Assembly: GCA_030583605.1 (NCBI GenBank)
Contig: CP129466.1
Span: 496,001-560,000 of the forward strand
Reading direction: 5' to 3'
Source of the DNA: Gammaproteobacteria bacterium
GTDB taxonomy: Bacteria; Pseudomonadota; Gammaproteobacteria; Steroidobacterales; GCA-2729495
DNA length: 64,000 nucleotides
This document shows positions 26,559 through 35,309 of this stretch, in pieces. The notes below the pieces were generated by a model, which was not told the origin of the DNA, did no database searches, and saw only the letters and a list, made by a program, of their open reading frames with translations. How positions within the stretch are numbered: position 1 is the first letter of the stretch; the number at the start of each line of letters is the position of its first letter. The position numbers and the translations under genes are program-made.

Positions 26559-26595
26559 CACTAGACTAGTCACCGTGTCTAGTGTGACGTATACT
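26559..26595 (+). promoter_or_regulatory. Candidate TetR operator and promoter
   Basis: CACTAGAC (26559-26566) and GTCTAGTG (26577-26584) are an exact 8-bp inverted repeat with a 10-bp gap. A further TGACTAGAC follows at 26601. A -10-like TATACT (26590-26595) lies just downstream, 50 bp before the TetR-family start. An operator overlapping the promoter would give autoregulation, as is usual for TetR proteins. Confidence 0.5.
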
Positions 26596-26645
26596 TTGTT
26601 TGACTAGACTTGCTCAGCCCGCAGCAGCGGACGAAGGAACATCAC

Positions 26646-27347
26646 GTGAAAGCGCGGACAATTTCCAAACGGCCTCGACCGACCACCCAGGCGTCCCCAC
26701 CTCGAGCGGGCAAAACCCCTAAGGGTCAGCGCGTGATGGAACGCGTATTGGTGACCGCTCGACGGCTTCTGCAGAACCAAAGTGCCCGCAGTGTGACAGT
26801 CGCCGACATCGCCAAGGCCGCCGGTCTGCCGCGAGCCAGTGTGCTGCTGCAGTTTCCAGATGGGCTCCCGGAAATGGTTGATCACCTGATCTACCAGGAG
26901 TACATGGCGATGTTTGAGTCCGACGAGATCGTTGACCTTATGGAAGCAGCCGAGCGCCAAGCCACCCGGCGCAAGTTGCCCCCCGGATTGGCGGCCGCAT
27001 TGCTGCCTCTTAATCGGCTCGTCGAAAGCGCCCCGGAAGCGGGCATGCTGCATGCGAATCTCACGTCTGAAGCCCTGCTCTTTGAGGGCTCGCGACTCAT
27101 CGAACATCGCGCCCGCCTCGGAATGCTCGGCGTCGTTCTGGTGTTTCGCCTGTGCAAACCCGATCAACCGATTAACCGGAGGAATATCGCGTTTGGGGAG
27201 ATGCTAGGTCGCGTTGCATGGGACCTCGCCGCGTCGCGGTGGTATCCAGCGGATGCGGCTGATATTGAGAGAACTGACATATTGCGTTCAGTCGCCACAG
27301 CACTGGCGCCACATATCACGGCGCAACCGAGAACGCGCACTCATTAG
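26646..27347 (+). CDS. TetR-family transcriptional regulator
   Basis: The 233-residue protein has the TetR helix-turn-helix near residues 30-75 (SVTVADIAKAAGLPRASVLL then FPDGLPEMVDHLIYQEY). The ligand-binding C-terminal domain is less conserved. The GTG at 26646 follows GAAGGAAC; in-frame upstream codons exist but are less well placed. The nearest divergent gene is the broken glycosylase-like gene, so its remaining target is uncertain. An inverted repeat upstream is the likely operator. Confidence 0.8.
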   Translation: MKARTISKRPRPTTQASPPRAGKTPKGQRVMERVLVTARRLLQNQSARSVTVADIAKAAGLPRASVLLQFPDGLPEMVDHLIYQEYMAMFESDEIVDLMEAAERQATRRKLPPGLAAALLPLNRLVESAPEAGMLHANLTSEALLFEGSRLIEHRARLGMLGVVLVFRLCKPDQPINRRNIAFGEMLGRVAWDLAASRWYPADAADIERTDILRSVATALAPHITAQPRTRTH

Positions 27348-27388
27348 CACAGAACAGAAAACCGCGTAATGCAATACTCTGACGAACC

Positions 27389-27445
27389 CAGGTATCACGG
27401 CATGTTCGCCTCGCACAGCGCGCTGCGGTCACGCCGGCGGGGTTG
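27389..27445 (+). mobile_element. Tiny IS91-family transposase scrap
   Basis: The translated stretch RYHGMFASHSALRSRR aligns with RYHGVLAPHSSLRAQV in the full copy at 39417-40823 and contains the conserved YHG motif. It is more diverged than fragments A and B, so it is an older remnant. Nothing else of that copy is seen here. Confidence 0.45.
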
Positions 27446-27480
27446 GACAGACGTGGCTGCGGGTGACGGAACTGATCAAT

Positions 27481-27650
27481 CTACGATCCGGTCCTGCCGA
27501 GCACTCGCTCCAGGAAGTCGAAGGTGAAGCTCCACATCTCGTCCATCTGTGGCGCCGGGTAGCCGTGCTGGCCGTCCCTGATGAGGTGGAACTCGAAGTC
27601 CTTCTTGCCCGCCTGCTTCAAGGCCTCTGCCATCCAGACCGATTCCTGCC
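27481..27650 (-). pseudogene. Alpha/beta hydrolase C-terminal fragment
   Basis: The last about 55 residues of a hydrolase remain: SVWMAEALKQAGKKDFEFHL, then IRDGQHGYPAPQ with a likely catalytic His, then SFTFDFLERVLG. This matches the end of prolyl-oligopeptidase/dienelactone-hydrolase-like enzymes. The upstream part is replaced by the IS91-family fragment starting near 27648. Confidence 0.6.
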
Positions 27651-28195
27651 GCATCGCGGTAGGGCCGAACGAGGGGCGCAAGGCGTTCACGCTGCAGACG
27701 GTCGCCGCGGCGCTGGAAGCGCCTGCCGGGGAGGAGCGGCTGGCGAAGCACTCGGGCTTCTCACTACACGCAGGTGTGGCTGCCGCCGCTCATCAACGCG
27801 ACAAGGTCGAGCGGCTATGCCGCTACATCGCCCGTCCCGCGGTGGCCACCGGGCGGCTCTCGCTCACCGCGCAGGGACTGGTGCGTTACACGCTCAAAAC
27901 CCCGTACCGCGACGGCACCACCCACGTCATCTTCGAGCCGCTGGACTTTATCGCGCGCCTCGCCGCGCTGGTGCCCAAACCCCGGGTGCACTTGACGAGG
28001 TACCACGGCGTGCTCGCCCCGCACAGCAGTCTGCGCGCTCAGGTCACCCCGGCGGGGCGGGGAAAGCACACTGCCCCCACCGAGCGCAGCCCGGCCGAGC
28101 GGCATCGCGCCATGAGCTGGGCCAAGCGGCTGAAGCGGGTGTTCCGCATCGACATCGAGCAGTGCGAGCGCTGCGGGGGGAAGGTGAAGATCATC
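27648..28195 (+). mobile_element. IS91-family fragment B (internal)
   Basis: About 548 bp are nearly identical to 40131-40678 of the main copy, with only a handful of substitutions. It covers the second half of the transposase, including the YHGVLAPHSSLR motif and the CERCGGKVKII region. It then breaks off inside the zinc-like motif. Neither element end is present, so it arose by deletion or gene conversion. Confidence 0.85.
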
Positions 28196-28259
28196 GCCCG
28201 CATTGAGGATGCGGCCCAGTCGGCTTGCGGCGCCGGCCTCGCCGACGCAATGCAGGCAG

Positions 28260-28994
28260 TCACTTGCGGTCCGGTAGCCACACTGCATTTCCATGCACCG
28301 TTCCGGTCATCTGATATCCCAGGCTGAGGATGTTTTTCGCAATCCAGTCTGAGCTCAGAAGAGTGCTCTCCGCGAGCAGTTCCACGACCAGCACCGGCCG
28401 ACAGCGCGCTATGGTCTTCAGCGCACCGGTGAGCGCTGCCTGTTCGTGCCCTTCGACATCGAGCTGAATGATCGAGACCTGTCGATCCCGTGGAACGACC
28501 TGATCGACCGTCACCATCGGCACCCGCTCGACCTGACCTGCCGACTGCACGTCGTCGCCCACGATTGTGCTCGAACCGCCTCTGGCAAACCCGTCAGCAT
28601 CGGCCGTCAGCAGCGCACGCTCTTCAAAATTTGCGCCCAGTCCGGACCTGCGCAGTTCAACATTCCTGATGCCATTGAGAAGGAGAGTGATCTGCGCGCA
28701 GCGGTAATTCTCCAGGTTGGGCTCAAAGGCCCAGACTGTGCCCTGGCACGCCGGCGACAGAGCCGGCAGAAAGTCACCAAAGTAAGTGCCCGCATGCACG
28801 ACGTCCCCCGTGCCACAGTGGGCTCTCATGAACTCAATCGTATTGGGCTCATACACTTCCCCGTGCAGAATCATTTTCGCCGCAGGGCGGTGCATGGAGG
28901 CCAAAGGGACGCAATAGGCGCCATAGCGATTGTAGGCCACCGCACACTTCAGAGCCGTCAGGCTCCCAGATGGTTCCTGCGTCAGCGAAGGCAT
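28260..28994 (-). CDS. FkbM-family methyltransferase
   Basis: The 244-residue protein has the FkbM SAM-binding core: [20 protein letters not shown] (motif I region), [28 protein letters not shown] and VLVVELL. This family O-methylates sugars or polyketides. It is flanked by IS91 fragment B and an IS3 remnant but appears complete, ending at TGA 28260. It is probably horizontally acquired cargo. Confidence 0.83.
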   Translation of the reverse strand: MPSLTQEPSGSLTALKCAVAYNRYGAYCVPLASMHRPAAKMILHGEVYEPNTIEFMRAHCGTGDVVHAGTYFGDFLPALSPACQGTVWAFEPNLENYRCAQITLLLNGIRNVELRRSGLGANFEERALLTADADGFARGGSSTIVGDDVQSAGQVERVPMVTVDQVVPRDRQVSIIQLDVEGHEQAALTGALKTIARCRPVLVVELLAESTLLSSDWIAKNILSLGYQMTGTVHGNAVWLPDRK

Positions 28995-29079
28995 GGCCGA
29001 ACTCGATTCCGGAGTAGGCGTATGAACCGCATTGACCGTGCCGGGATTCTATCCTCTCCAGCGGTGATCAAACCGATGG

Positions 29080-29340
29080 CAATCGCCTGCGACACGCCCA
29101 ATGCCGTGTGGCTGGCCGACATCAGCATGCGCCAGAGCATGTCCCGGCGTGGCAACTGCTACGACAACGCACCGATGGAGAGCTTCTTCTCCAGCTTCAA
29201 GGGCGAGTATCCCGAGCACCACCACTTCGCTACGCGCGACGCCGCTCGAAGCGCCGTATTCACCTACATGGAGAGGTTCTACAATCCCGTCCGGTTACAC
29301 TCCAGCATCGGGTACCGGCCACCCAAATCCTGCGATTCGG
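29080..29340 (+). mobile_element. IS3-family transposase remnant with internal deletion
   Basis: The frame reads VWLADIS directly followed by [20 protein letters not shown] and then [17 protein letters not shown]. The first is the DDE first-Asp region and the last two the C-terminal region of OrfB. The middle, with the second Asp, is deleted. OrfA and both ends are absent, so it is dead. Confidence 0.75.
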
Positions 29341-29444
29341 TCGCCCGCTGGCTCGCTGCGAGGCCTGCGGCGGACCGCACCGGCCCGTCAGCCGTGGCGT
29401 CACATCTGCCCGCGTTGTGTCGCGTGGAGCATGGCCGCCTGGCA

Positions 29445-29807
29445 TCAGTCGCGGACGGAGCGACTGCTGGAAGGCGTGCGGCGATGAGCGCGAATCTTCT
29501 TGCTTCCCGCTGGCTGGAACGCAAGGCGCAGTCCGAGCGCGCGCGCAATCTTCATCACAGTGTCCAGACTTGGGTTACCGTCGCCGGACAGCGCTCGGTA
29601 GAGCCCCTCACGCGACAGGCCCGTGTCGCGGGCAAGCTGGCTCATATTGCGGGCGCGGGCGATGTCGCCGAGCGCGGCGGCAAGCAGCGCGGGATCTCCG
29701 TCCTCAATGACTGCATCGAGATAAGCCGCGATGTCCGCATCCGTTTTGAGGTAGTCGGCGGCGTCGTAACGGCTGAAGGTCTCGCGGGGCTTTTTGCGGG
29801 CGCTCAT
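29445..29807 (-). CDS. Addiction-module antidote (HI1420-like antitoxin)
   Basis: The 120-residue protein has [20 protein letters not shown] and a Cro/C1-type helix-turn-helix ([19 protein letters not shown]), as in the downstream antitoxin of HI1419/HI1420 systems. It follows the toxin by 3 bp in the toxin-first order normal for the family. The C-terminal about 20 residues ([10 protein letters not shown] and beyond) exceed the family length and run toward the IS3 remnant, so they may be read-through from a rearranged end. Confidence 0.85.
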   Translation of the reverse strand: MSARKKPRETFSRYDAADYLKTDADIAAYLDAVIEDGDPALLAAALGDIARARNMSQLARDTGLSREGLYRALSGDGNPSLDTVMKIARALGLRLAFQPAGSKKIRAHRRTPSSSRSVRD

Positions 29808-29810
29808 AGG

Positions 29811-30110
29811 TCAGTCCTTCTCCCAATCGGCAGCGATGACTTTGGCGCGCTCAATGTCCTGCTGTTGCGTTCGCTTGTCGCCACCGCAGAGCAGCAGAAT
29901 CACCAGCGGGCCGCGCTGCGCGAAATACACCCGATAACCGGGGCCGTAGTCGATGCGCATCTCCGAGACGCCGCCGTCGACGGGTTTCACGTCGCCCGGA
30001 TTGCCAAGGCTCAGGCGCCGGATGCGAACCAGAATCCGGCTTCTGGCACGAGCATCACGCAGGCTGGTAAGCCAGCGGTCAAAGGTGGCGCTCTTGACGA
30101 GCTCGACCAT
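29811..30110 (-). CDS. RelE/HigB-type toxin (HI1419-like)
   Basis: The 99-residue basic protein shows [38 protein letters not shown] and [19 protein letters not shown], the pattern of HI1419/Gp49-like toxins of the RelE superfamily, which cleave mRNA. It is upstream of its antitoxin. The ATG follows a consensus-like promoter with almost no leader (see 30113-30145). Confidence 0.87.
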   Translation of the reverse strand: MVELVKSATFDRWLTSLRDARARSRILVRIRRLSLGNPGDVKPVDGGVSEMRIDYGPGYRVYFAQRGPLVILLLCGGDKRTQQQDIERAKVIAADWEKD

Positions 30111-30112
30111 GT

Positions 30113-30145
30113 GCCAACTTTAGTTGGCGACTACCAGATTGTCAA
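30113..30145 (-). promoter_or_regulatory. Toxin-antitoxin promoter with palindromic operator
   Basis: On the minus strand a perfect -35 TTGACA (complement of 30140-30145) is spaced 17 bp from TAAAGT (complement of 30117-30122). The latter lies inside the palindrome GCCAACTTTAGTTGGC (30113-30128). The -10 ends 6 bp before the toxin ATG, so transcription should begin at or next to the start codon, giving a leaderless mRNA. Antitoxin binding to the palindrome would block the -10. Confidence 0.65.
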
Positions 30146-30182
30146 CTATAGACTACAAGTAGGCGGATGGTGGGGATTATGA

Positions 30183-30502
30183 GACGCCGCACCATCCCCG
30201 GCGCGCGATGTTTCCCAGGCGCTGCGCATCGGCGAGGGCCAGGCGCGGATTCCGCACATCACCGCATCAGAATTGCATCGATTCGTTTTTGATGTCCGTG
30301 CGGACATCGCCACAGGTGCACCGCATTCTTCATGCCGGCCTCGATCAGCCGGGGCATAATGCGCCGTGCATGGAAACCCATGCGGTGTGTGCCTCGAATG
30401 ATGTTCCTGCCGGAGAGTGATCTCTCTGCGCCGCACGACCTGCAACGCATTTGCGGGCATCCATCGTGACCGGTTGAATCTGCCTCTTCGACAGGAATCG
30501 CC
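30183..30502. other. Intergenic stretch, no gene recognised
   Basis: About 320 bp lie between the toxin promoter and the YciI-like gene. I find no convincing open frame, RNA gene or insertion-sequence end. A promoter for the YciI/FAD-oxidase operon is probably here, but I cannot point to one. Confidence 0.4.
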
Positions 30503-30799
30503 ATGCTCCACCTGGTCTACCTCGAAGATATCCAGGACAACCTGCCCATCCGCAAGCCGCTGCTGGAGGCGCACATGGCGCACATGGCCACGCATGCACA
30601 GGTCATCAGGCTGGGTGGGCCGCTGATGCGTGATGACGGCAGCGCCCCCGCCGGCGGCGTGCTGGTCATCGAAGCGCCATCGAAGCAGCATGTGCCCGAT
30701 ATCATCACCGCCGACCCCTATTTCAAGGCCGGCCTGTGGCCACGGATCCGCGTTCACGCCTGCAGGGATCTGATCAACACATGGAAACCAACGACCTGA
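30503..30799 (+). CDS. YciI-like (YCII domain) protein
   Basis: The 98-residue protein matches the YCII ferredoxin-like fold, with the catalytic-type His/Asp pattern in LEAHMAHMATHAQVIRLGGP and the terminal DPYFKAGLWPRIRVHACRDL. It is 16 bp before an FAD-linked oxidase gene and 5' in a three-gene run. YCII proteins occur beside oxidative and degradative enzymes; the substrate here is unknown. Confidence 0.82.
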   Translation: MLHLVYLEDIQDNLPIRKPLLEAHMAHMATHAQVIRLGGPLMRDDGSAPAGGVLVIEAPSKQHVPDIITADPYFKAGLWPRIRVHACRDLINTWKPTT

Positions 30800-30815
30800 C
30801 GGGACCTTCAACCGA

Positions 30816-32468
30816 ATGACTGCCGGACCCACGCGCATCCCCGCCGCCGAGCTCGCCAGGCGCCTCAAGGATTGCCTGGGCGACAGCCGCGTCCTCACCG
30901 GCGACACGGAGCGCGAACTCTATTCCGGCGACCTCTACACCCAGGGCAGGCTGGCGGCCGCGGTCATCCGGCCGACCGACAGCGCCACGCTGGCCAGCGC
31001 GGTACGACTGGCCTCGGCCGCCGGCTACGCGCTGGTCCCGCGCGGTGGCGGCCTGTCCTATACCGAGGGCGTGTGTCCGCCGTCGGAGTCGTCGGTGGTC
31101 ATCGACACTACGGATCTCGGCGGGCTCGTGGATTTCGATCCGGGCAACATGTATGTGACGGTCGGCGCCGGCACGACCTGGGAAACGATCCACGACGCGC
31201 TCGCGCCGCATGGCCTGCGCCTGCCCTTTTTCGGCACCTTCTCCGGGCGCCGGGCCACGGTCGGCGGCGGGCTGTCCAACGGCGCCGTGTTCCTCGGCAC
31301 CGCGCGTTACGGCGGGGCCACCGAGAATGTCATCGGCCTCGAAGTCGTCACGGCCGATGGCCGGGTGCTCCGTACCGGAAACGCCGGATTCCAGCACGGC
31401 AAGCCCTTCTACCGGACCCATGGACCGGACCTGACCGGCTTGTTCCTGCACGATGGCGGCGCGCTCGGTATCAAGACCGAAGCTACGTTTCGCCTGATCG
31501 AGATGCCCCGGCACAACCGGTATCTGTCACAGGCGTTTCCGGATGCGGCGGCGGCAGCCCGTGCACTGTCGGCGATCGCCCGTTCCGGCGCGGCGGAAGA
31601 AGCCTACGTGTTCGATCCGCAAAGCACGGCCAGGAACATGGCTGGCGGCACGTTGCAGGGCGATCTCAAGCGGCTCGGCAGCATCGTCACGGGCCAGGAG
31701 AACCTGCTGGCGGGGCTCAGGGCCGGTGCCAGGGTCATCGCGGGCGGCAAGCGCGTCGTGCCGGCGGGTGCGTGGTCGCTGCACCTGGTTTGTGCCGGTC
31801 GCACGGCTGCTGCGGCTGATGCCGACTTGAGGCTATGCCGTCGGCTGCTCGCAACGACAGGTGGCACGGAGATTCCGGCGTCCATCCCGCTGGCGGTGCG
31901 CGCCGCGCCCTTCGACAGCCTCAATGGTGTCCTGGGGCCGCGGGGCGAACGCTGGGCCGCGATAAATGCCAAGGTGCCGCACGGCGATGCGACGGACTTG
32001 ATCGATGCCCATGACCAGTTGATCGAGCGGCATCGTACCGGATTGCAGGACGCCGGCGTGGAAGTGTCCATCCTGTTGTCGGCAATGCAGACCCACGTGT
32101 TCAGCTTTGAATCGGTGTTCCACTGGCCCGACAGCTGGCTGCCGATGCATCGGGCGGTGCCGGACCCCGCGCACCTCGGCCGGCTGGTGGAATCGGCGCC
32201 AAACCCGGCGGCACGGGAACTGGTTGCTCGGTTGCGGGCCGAGCTGCTGGCCCTCTTCGACCAGGCCGGCGCGGCATCGAACCAGCTGGGGCGCACCTAC
32301 GGCTATGTCGGGAAGATGGCGCCGGAAACCAGAGCGCTGCTGGTGGCGCTCAAGGCCGAACTTGATCCACAGGGCCTGATGAACCCCGGCGTCCTTGGCC
32401 TGCCGGTCGGCAACACCGCGCCGGATCTTGCCGCCACCTCGCACTCCCTCGGCAGGGCACCGCGATAG
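30816..32468 (+). CDS. FAD-linked oxidase (FAD_binding_4 family)
   Basis: The 550-residue protein has an N-terminal FAD-binding domain with VPRGGGLSYTEG and later LSNGAVFLGTARYGGATENV, the pattern of vanillyl-alcohol oxidase/glycolate-oxidase GlcD-type enzymes. The C-terminus ends in DPQGLMNPGVLG, as usual. No covalent-FAD His is assigned. It lies between the YciI-like and membrane-protein genes in one operon. Substrate unknown; a lactate-, glycolate- or aromatic-alcohol-type hydroxy compound is possible. Confidence 0.85.
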   Translation: MTAGPTRIPAAELARRLKDCLGDSRVLTGDTERELYSGDLYTQGRLAAAVIRPTDSATLASAVRLASAAGYALVPRGGGLSYTEGVCPPSESSVVIDTTDLGGLVDFDPGNMYVTVGAGTTWETIHDALAPHGLRLPFFGTFSGRRATVGGGLSNGAVFLGTARYGGATENVIGLEVVTADGRVLRTGNAGFQHGKPFYRTHGPDLTGLFLHDGGALGIKTEATFRLIEMPRHNRYLSQAFPDAAAAARALSAIARSGAAEEAYVFDPQSTARNMAGGTLQGDLKRLGSIVTGQENLLAGLRAGARVIAGGKRVVPAGAWSLHLVCAGRTAAAADADLRLCRRLLATTGGTEIPASIPLAVRAAPFDSLNGVLGPRGERWAAINAKVPHGDATDLIDAHDQLIERHRTGLQDAGVEVSILLSAMQTHVFSFESVFHWPDSWLPMHRAVPDPAHLGRLVESAPNPAARELVARLRAELLALFDQAGAASNQLGRTYGYVGKMAPETRALLVALKAELDPQGLMNPGVLGLPVGNTAPDLAATSHSLGRAPR

Positions 32469-32470
32469 CC

Positions 32471-33133
32471 ATGCCGGTCCACGCGATCCTCGTGCTCCAC
32501 ATCATCGTCGCGGGCCACTGGCTCGGCTCGGACCTGGTGATCAACAGCACCTTCCGTTATGTGTCCCGGGCTGCCACCCTGCCGATGGCCGAACGCGACC
32601 GGCTGCTGGACCACGTCATGGATGTCGACCAGCACGTGCGCTATGCCCTGATCCTGCAGTTGTGGCTGGGCACGACGCTGGGCGCGCTGCTGGGTTACTT
32701 TCCCGGTGGTCTGCGGCTGGCCGGCCTGGCCACGGTGCTGGGGCTTGCCTGGCTCGTGCTGGTCGAATTCACCCATCGCCTGCGAAAGCGGCCATCAGGC
32801 CAGGGCCTGGGGCGGCTCGACCGCGGACTGCGTTACCTCACCATCGTTGCGCTGATCGTGATCGGGGCCGGAACCTGGTCCGGCGCCTTCGCCATTGCCG
32901 GCTGGCTCGGGCTGAAGCTCGCGCTGCTCGCCGGGGTCATGTTGAGTGGCCTCGGCATCCGCTTCGAGCTCGTACGTTATTTTCGGGTCTGGGCCGAAAT
33001 CGGGACCACCGGCTCCACCGCCGGGCTGGAGCGGAGCCTGCGCGGCCGCTACACGAGCTCGACGGCCTTCCTGGTCCTGTTGTGGTTGTTTGTCGTGGCG
33101 ATCGTCGTCGTCAGCATTGCCAAGCCAGGCTGA
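32471..33133 (+). CDS. Six-helix membrane protein of unknown function
   Basis: The 220-residue protein has about six hydrophobic segments, beginning MPVHAILVLHIIVAGHWLGS and ending FLVLLWLFVVAIVVVSIAKP. A His in the first helix and an internal HRLRKR loop recall DUF2269/CopD-like membrane proteins. The gene starts 2 bp after the oxidase stop, so it is cotranslated; it may accept electrons from, or transport the substrate of, the oxidase. Confidence 0.75.
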   Translation: MPVHAILVLHIIVAGHWLGSDLVINSTFRYVSRAATLPMAERDRLLDHVMDVDQHVRYALILQLWLGTTLGALLGYFPGGLRLAGLATVLGLAWLVLVEFTHRLRKRPSGQGLGRLDRGLRYLTIVALIVIGAGTWSGAFAIAGWLGLKLALLAGVMLSGLGIRFELVRYFRVWAEIGTTGSTAGLERSLRGRYTSSTAFLVLLWLFVVAIVVVSIAKPG

Positions 33134-33139
33134 AGCGAT

Positions 33140-33415
33140 TTACAGCGCGGGTCCGGGGATGCCGGGCCGGGCCAGCACCGCCGTGGTGATCCGGCCGTAA
33201 TCGCCGCCCAGATGGTGGCCACCCGGCAGATTGACTTCGGTTACGACGCCCGATGGCAGGCTCGGGCACACGCTGCGACGGTCTTCGACACCGTAGATGC
33301 ACATCTTCTTGCCATGATCCAGCTTCAGGATCGCGGGCGTCGTCGGCAGCCCGGACTTCCGGACGTTGAACCAGTCCAGTAGCGAGAACCTGAAATGGGC
33401 CTCGCGGCCGGGGCT
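33140..33415 (-). pseudogene. VirJ/AcvB-like C-terminal fragment
   Basis: The remaining about 90 residues read HFRFSLLDWFNVRKSG, then KMCIYGVEDRRSVCPSLPS, then VNLPGGHHLGGDYGRI. The pattern is that of the alpha/beta-hydrolase-like C-terminus of the periplasmic VirJ/AcvB family, including the catalytic-type His. The N-terminal part is replaced by an IS91-family remnant. It is convergent with the membrane-protein gene, 6 bp away. Confidence 0.65.
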
Positions 33416-33721
33416 CGCTGGAGGCGCCCGCAGGCGAGCAGCGGCAGGGGGCGAGCAGTGTGCCGGCTGACGACACCCTGGCTCACGGTCCCCGCGGGCC
33501 GCCCAGGCAGCGGGAGTTCGATCTCGGTTGAGTAAGCACCAACGTGCCCGGCTCACGGGTGCGGCGGGCGCAGCCGTGCGTGGGCCCTGGCGCGCTGCGA
33601 GAAACTGCATGACCAAGGCAGATTGGGGCAGCGCGATCAGGTGGGCTACCGGAGAATCGGGCGGTATTTCGGTCCGCCTCGCCTGATCGCCGTCGGCTAT
33701 GCTCGCCAGGGACGTCTGCGG

Positions 33722-34934
33722 TCTCAACCGGTCGATGCAACACGAGCATGAAGAACACTCGCCGGTGTGTCAAAGCCGAGCGTCTCGCGCGGTCGCTGGT
33801 TGAGCTGGAGGGCCACTTTATTCAGGTGCGCCTGGGAGTGCCGCGACAGGTCGCTGCCCTTGGGGAAGTACTGTCGCAGCAGTCCATTGGTGTTTTCGTT
33901 TGAGCCGCGCTGCCAGGGGCTTTGCGGGTCACAGAAGTAAACCCGGATGCCGCTGTCGATGCTGAAGCGCTGGTGAGCAGCCATCTCGAGTCCGCGATCC
34001 CATGTGAGCGAGCGACGCAACTGCTCTGGCAATTTCTTCACGTGCCGGCTAAGTGCACGGGCGACCGTGGGACTGTCTTTGCTCGGCAGCTTCACCAGCA
34101 TGACGAAGCGGGAGTGCCGCTCCACCAGGGTGGCGATCTGAGTGCCGGGCGTTCCGCACAGCAGGTCGCCTTCCCAATGGCCGGGGACAGCGCGATCTTC
34201 GGCCTGTGCGGGGCGCTCGCGAATCGAGACCGCATCGACGATTTGTCCGCCGCCTGTGCCGAGCTTGCCGCGATGGCTGCGGGCATAGCGCATGGAGCGC
34301 CCGTGGCGCAGGTGCGCGAGGAGCTCTTTTTTCAGCGCGCCGCGGGTCTGGATGAACAGCGTGCGGTAAATCGTCTCGTGCGACACGCGCCTACTGTCAT
34401 CGTTGCCAAACTCTCTGGCAAGCCAAGCCGCGATCTGCTGCGGCGACCAGTTCAGACGCAGCTTCCGGGCGACCAGCAGGGCCAGCGCCGGCTGCTGCGC
34501 CAGGCGGCAGGGCTTGGGACGCTGCGCATTGCGCCAGGCCTGCCGATCAGCAGCCAAGGCCCGATAGCGGCCTTTGCCGCCGTGACGGGCAATCTCGCGA
34601 CTGATACTCGAAGGGGCACGCCCCATCCGGCGCGCCATCGCTCGAAGGGAATCGCCAGCGCAAATCCCGCGCGAGATCTCCTCGCGCTCGGCAAGACTCA
34701 GCGTCCGAGACGAGCGACAGCGCGCCTGCGGCGCCACGCCACCCCGTTGCCTGAGCAGCCTATGCAGCGGACTGGGGTATGTCCCCAGTGCTCGCGCAAT
34801 GTCACTGCAGGTCTCACCTTGTTGCCAGCGCCGCCACACCTCGGCTTTGAATGCGGGCGTAAACCACGGACCTCGACTCATGATGCAATCTCCCGTCAAT
34901 CGCCATCTTAGGGTGTTGCATCGACCGGTTGAGA
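33722..34934 (-). mobile_element. IS30-family insertion sequence
   Basis: The element of about 1.21 kb is bounded by exact 21-bp inverted repeats (33722-33742 and 34914-34934) starting TCTCAACCGG. It carries one transposase gene whose stop codon lies inside the left repeat. It inserted inside IS91-family remnant D. I could not find a clean target duplication. Confidence 0.9.
33724..34881 (-). CDS. IS30-family transposase
   Basis: The 385-residue protein begins MSRGPWFTPAFKAEVWRRWQ and has an N-terminal helix-turn-helix region. A DDE catalytic core follows: HWEGDLLCG, LTWDRGLEMAAH and NENTNGLLRQYFPKGSD, the last being a hallmark of IS30 transposases. GGGAG lies upstream of the ATG at 34881. 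An 18-bp in-frame extension is possible. Confidence 0.93.
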   Translation of the reverse strand: MSRGPWFTPAFKAEVWRRWQQGETCSDIARALGTYPSPLHRLLRQRGGVAPQARCRSSRTLSLAEREEISRGICAGDSLRAMARRMGRAPSSISREIARHGGKGRYRALAADRQAWRNAQRPKPCRLAQQPALALLVARKLRLNWSPQQIAAWLAREFGNDDSRRVSHETIYRTLFIQTRGALKKELLAHLRHGRSMRYARSHRGKLGTGGGQIVDAVSIRERPAQAEDRAVPGHWEGDLLCGTPGTQIATLVERHSRFVMLVKLPSKDSPTVARALSRHVKKLPEQLRRSLTWDRGLEMAAHQRFSIDSGIRVYFCDPQSPWQRGSNENTNGLLRQYFPKGSDLSRHSQAHLNKVALQLNQRPRETLGFDTPASVLHARVASTG

Positions 34935-34959
34935 GCGCCGGCCTTTGAATGGCTTATTC

Positions 34960-35216
34960 GCCGGCCGGTCTGGCTGCGCTTCGTGCTGGTACCGGGACTG
35001 ACCGACGACCCGGCCGAGGTCGAAAAGATCGCCCGCTTCGCCGGCAGTCTCGGCAATGTCGAGCGTGTGGACGTGCTGCCCTTTCACCAGATGGGCCGCT
35101 ACAAATGGCAGCAGCTCGGCATCGAGTACAAGCTGGAGAATGTCGAGCCGCCCCCGGCCGAGGTGGTCGAGCGGGTCTGTGCAGCATTTCGGGTACAGGG
35201 CCTGAAGACGTACTGA
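34960..35216 (+). pseudogene. Pyruvate formate-lyase-activating-enzyme-like C-terminal fragment
   Basis: About 80 residues remain and read LRFVLVPGLTDDPAEVEKIA, then NVERVDVLPFHQMGRYKW and EYKLENVEPPP, matching the end of radical-SAM PflA proteins. The upstream half with the CxxxCxxC cluster is lost at the IS91-family terminus. Whether an intact PflA exists elsewhere cannot be seen. Confidence 0.75.
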
Positions 35217-35309
35217 GCAACATGAAGTCGGATTAAAAAAGCGTATTCTTACAGGGCCAACGGGCATCGGTTTAGCTCGCATCTGGCCGCCATTCCAGGG
35301 GGTAATCAT

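Larger units (their letters stand above)
33433..34959 (+). mobile_element. Diverged IS91-family remnant D, interrupted by IS30
   Basis: Codons ending at TGA 33529-33531 translate as SSVPADDTLAHGPRGPPRQR, clearly homologous to the C-terminus of the IS91-family copy at 39417-40823 but more diverged. A terminus GCCTTTGAATGGCTTATTC (34941-34959) matches the end of fragments A and C. An IS30 element sits between the two pieces. Most of the transposase is gone. Confidence 0.7.

Noticed and set aside
28446..30182. A 578-codon plus-strand frame across FkbM and the toxin-antitoxin genes
   Set aside because: Only the part near 29080-29340 matches a transposase; the rest is antisense to good genes.
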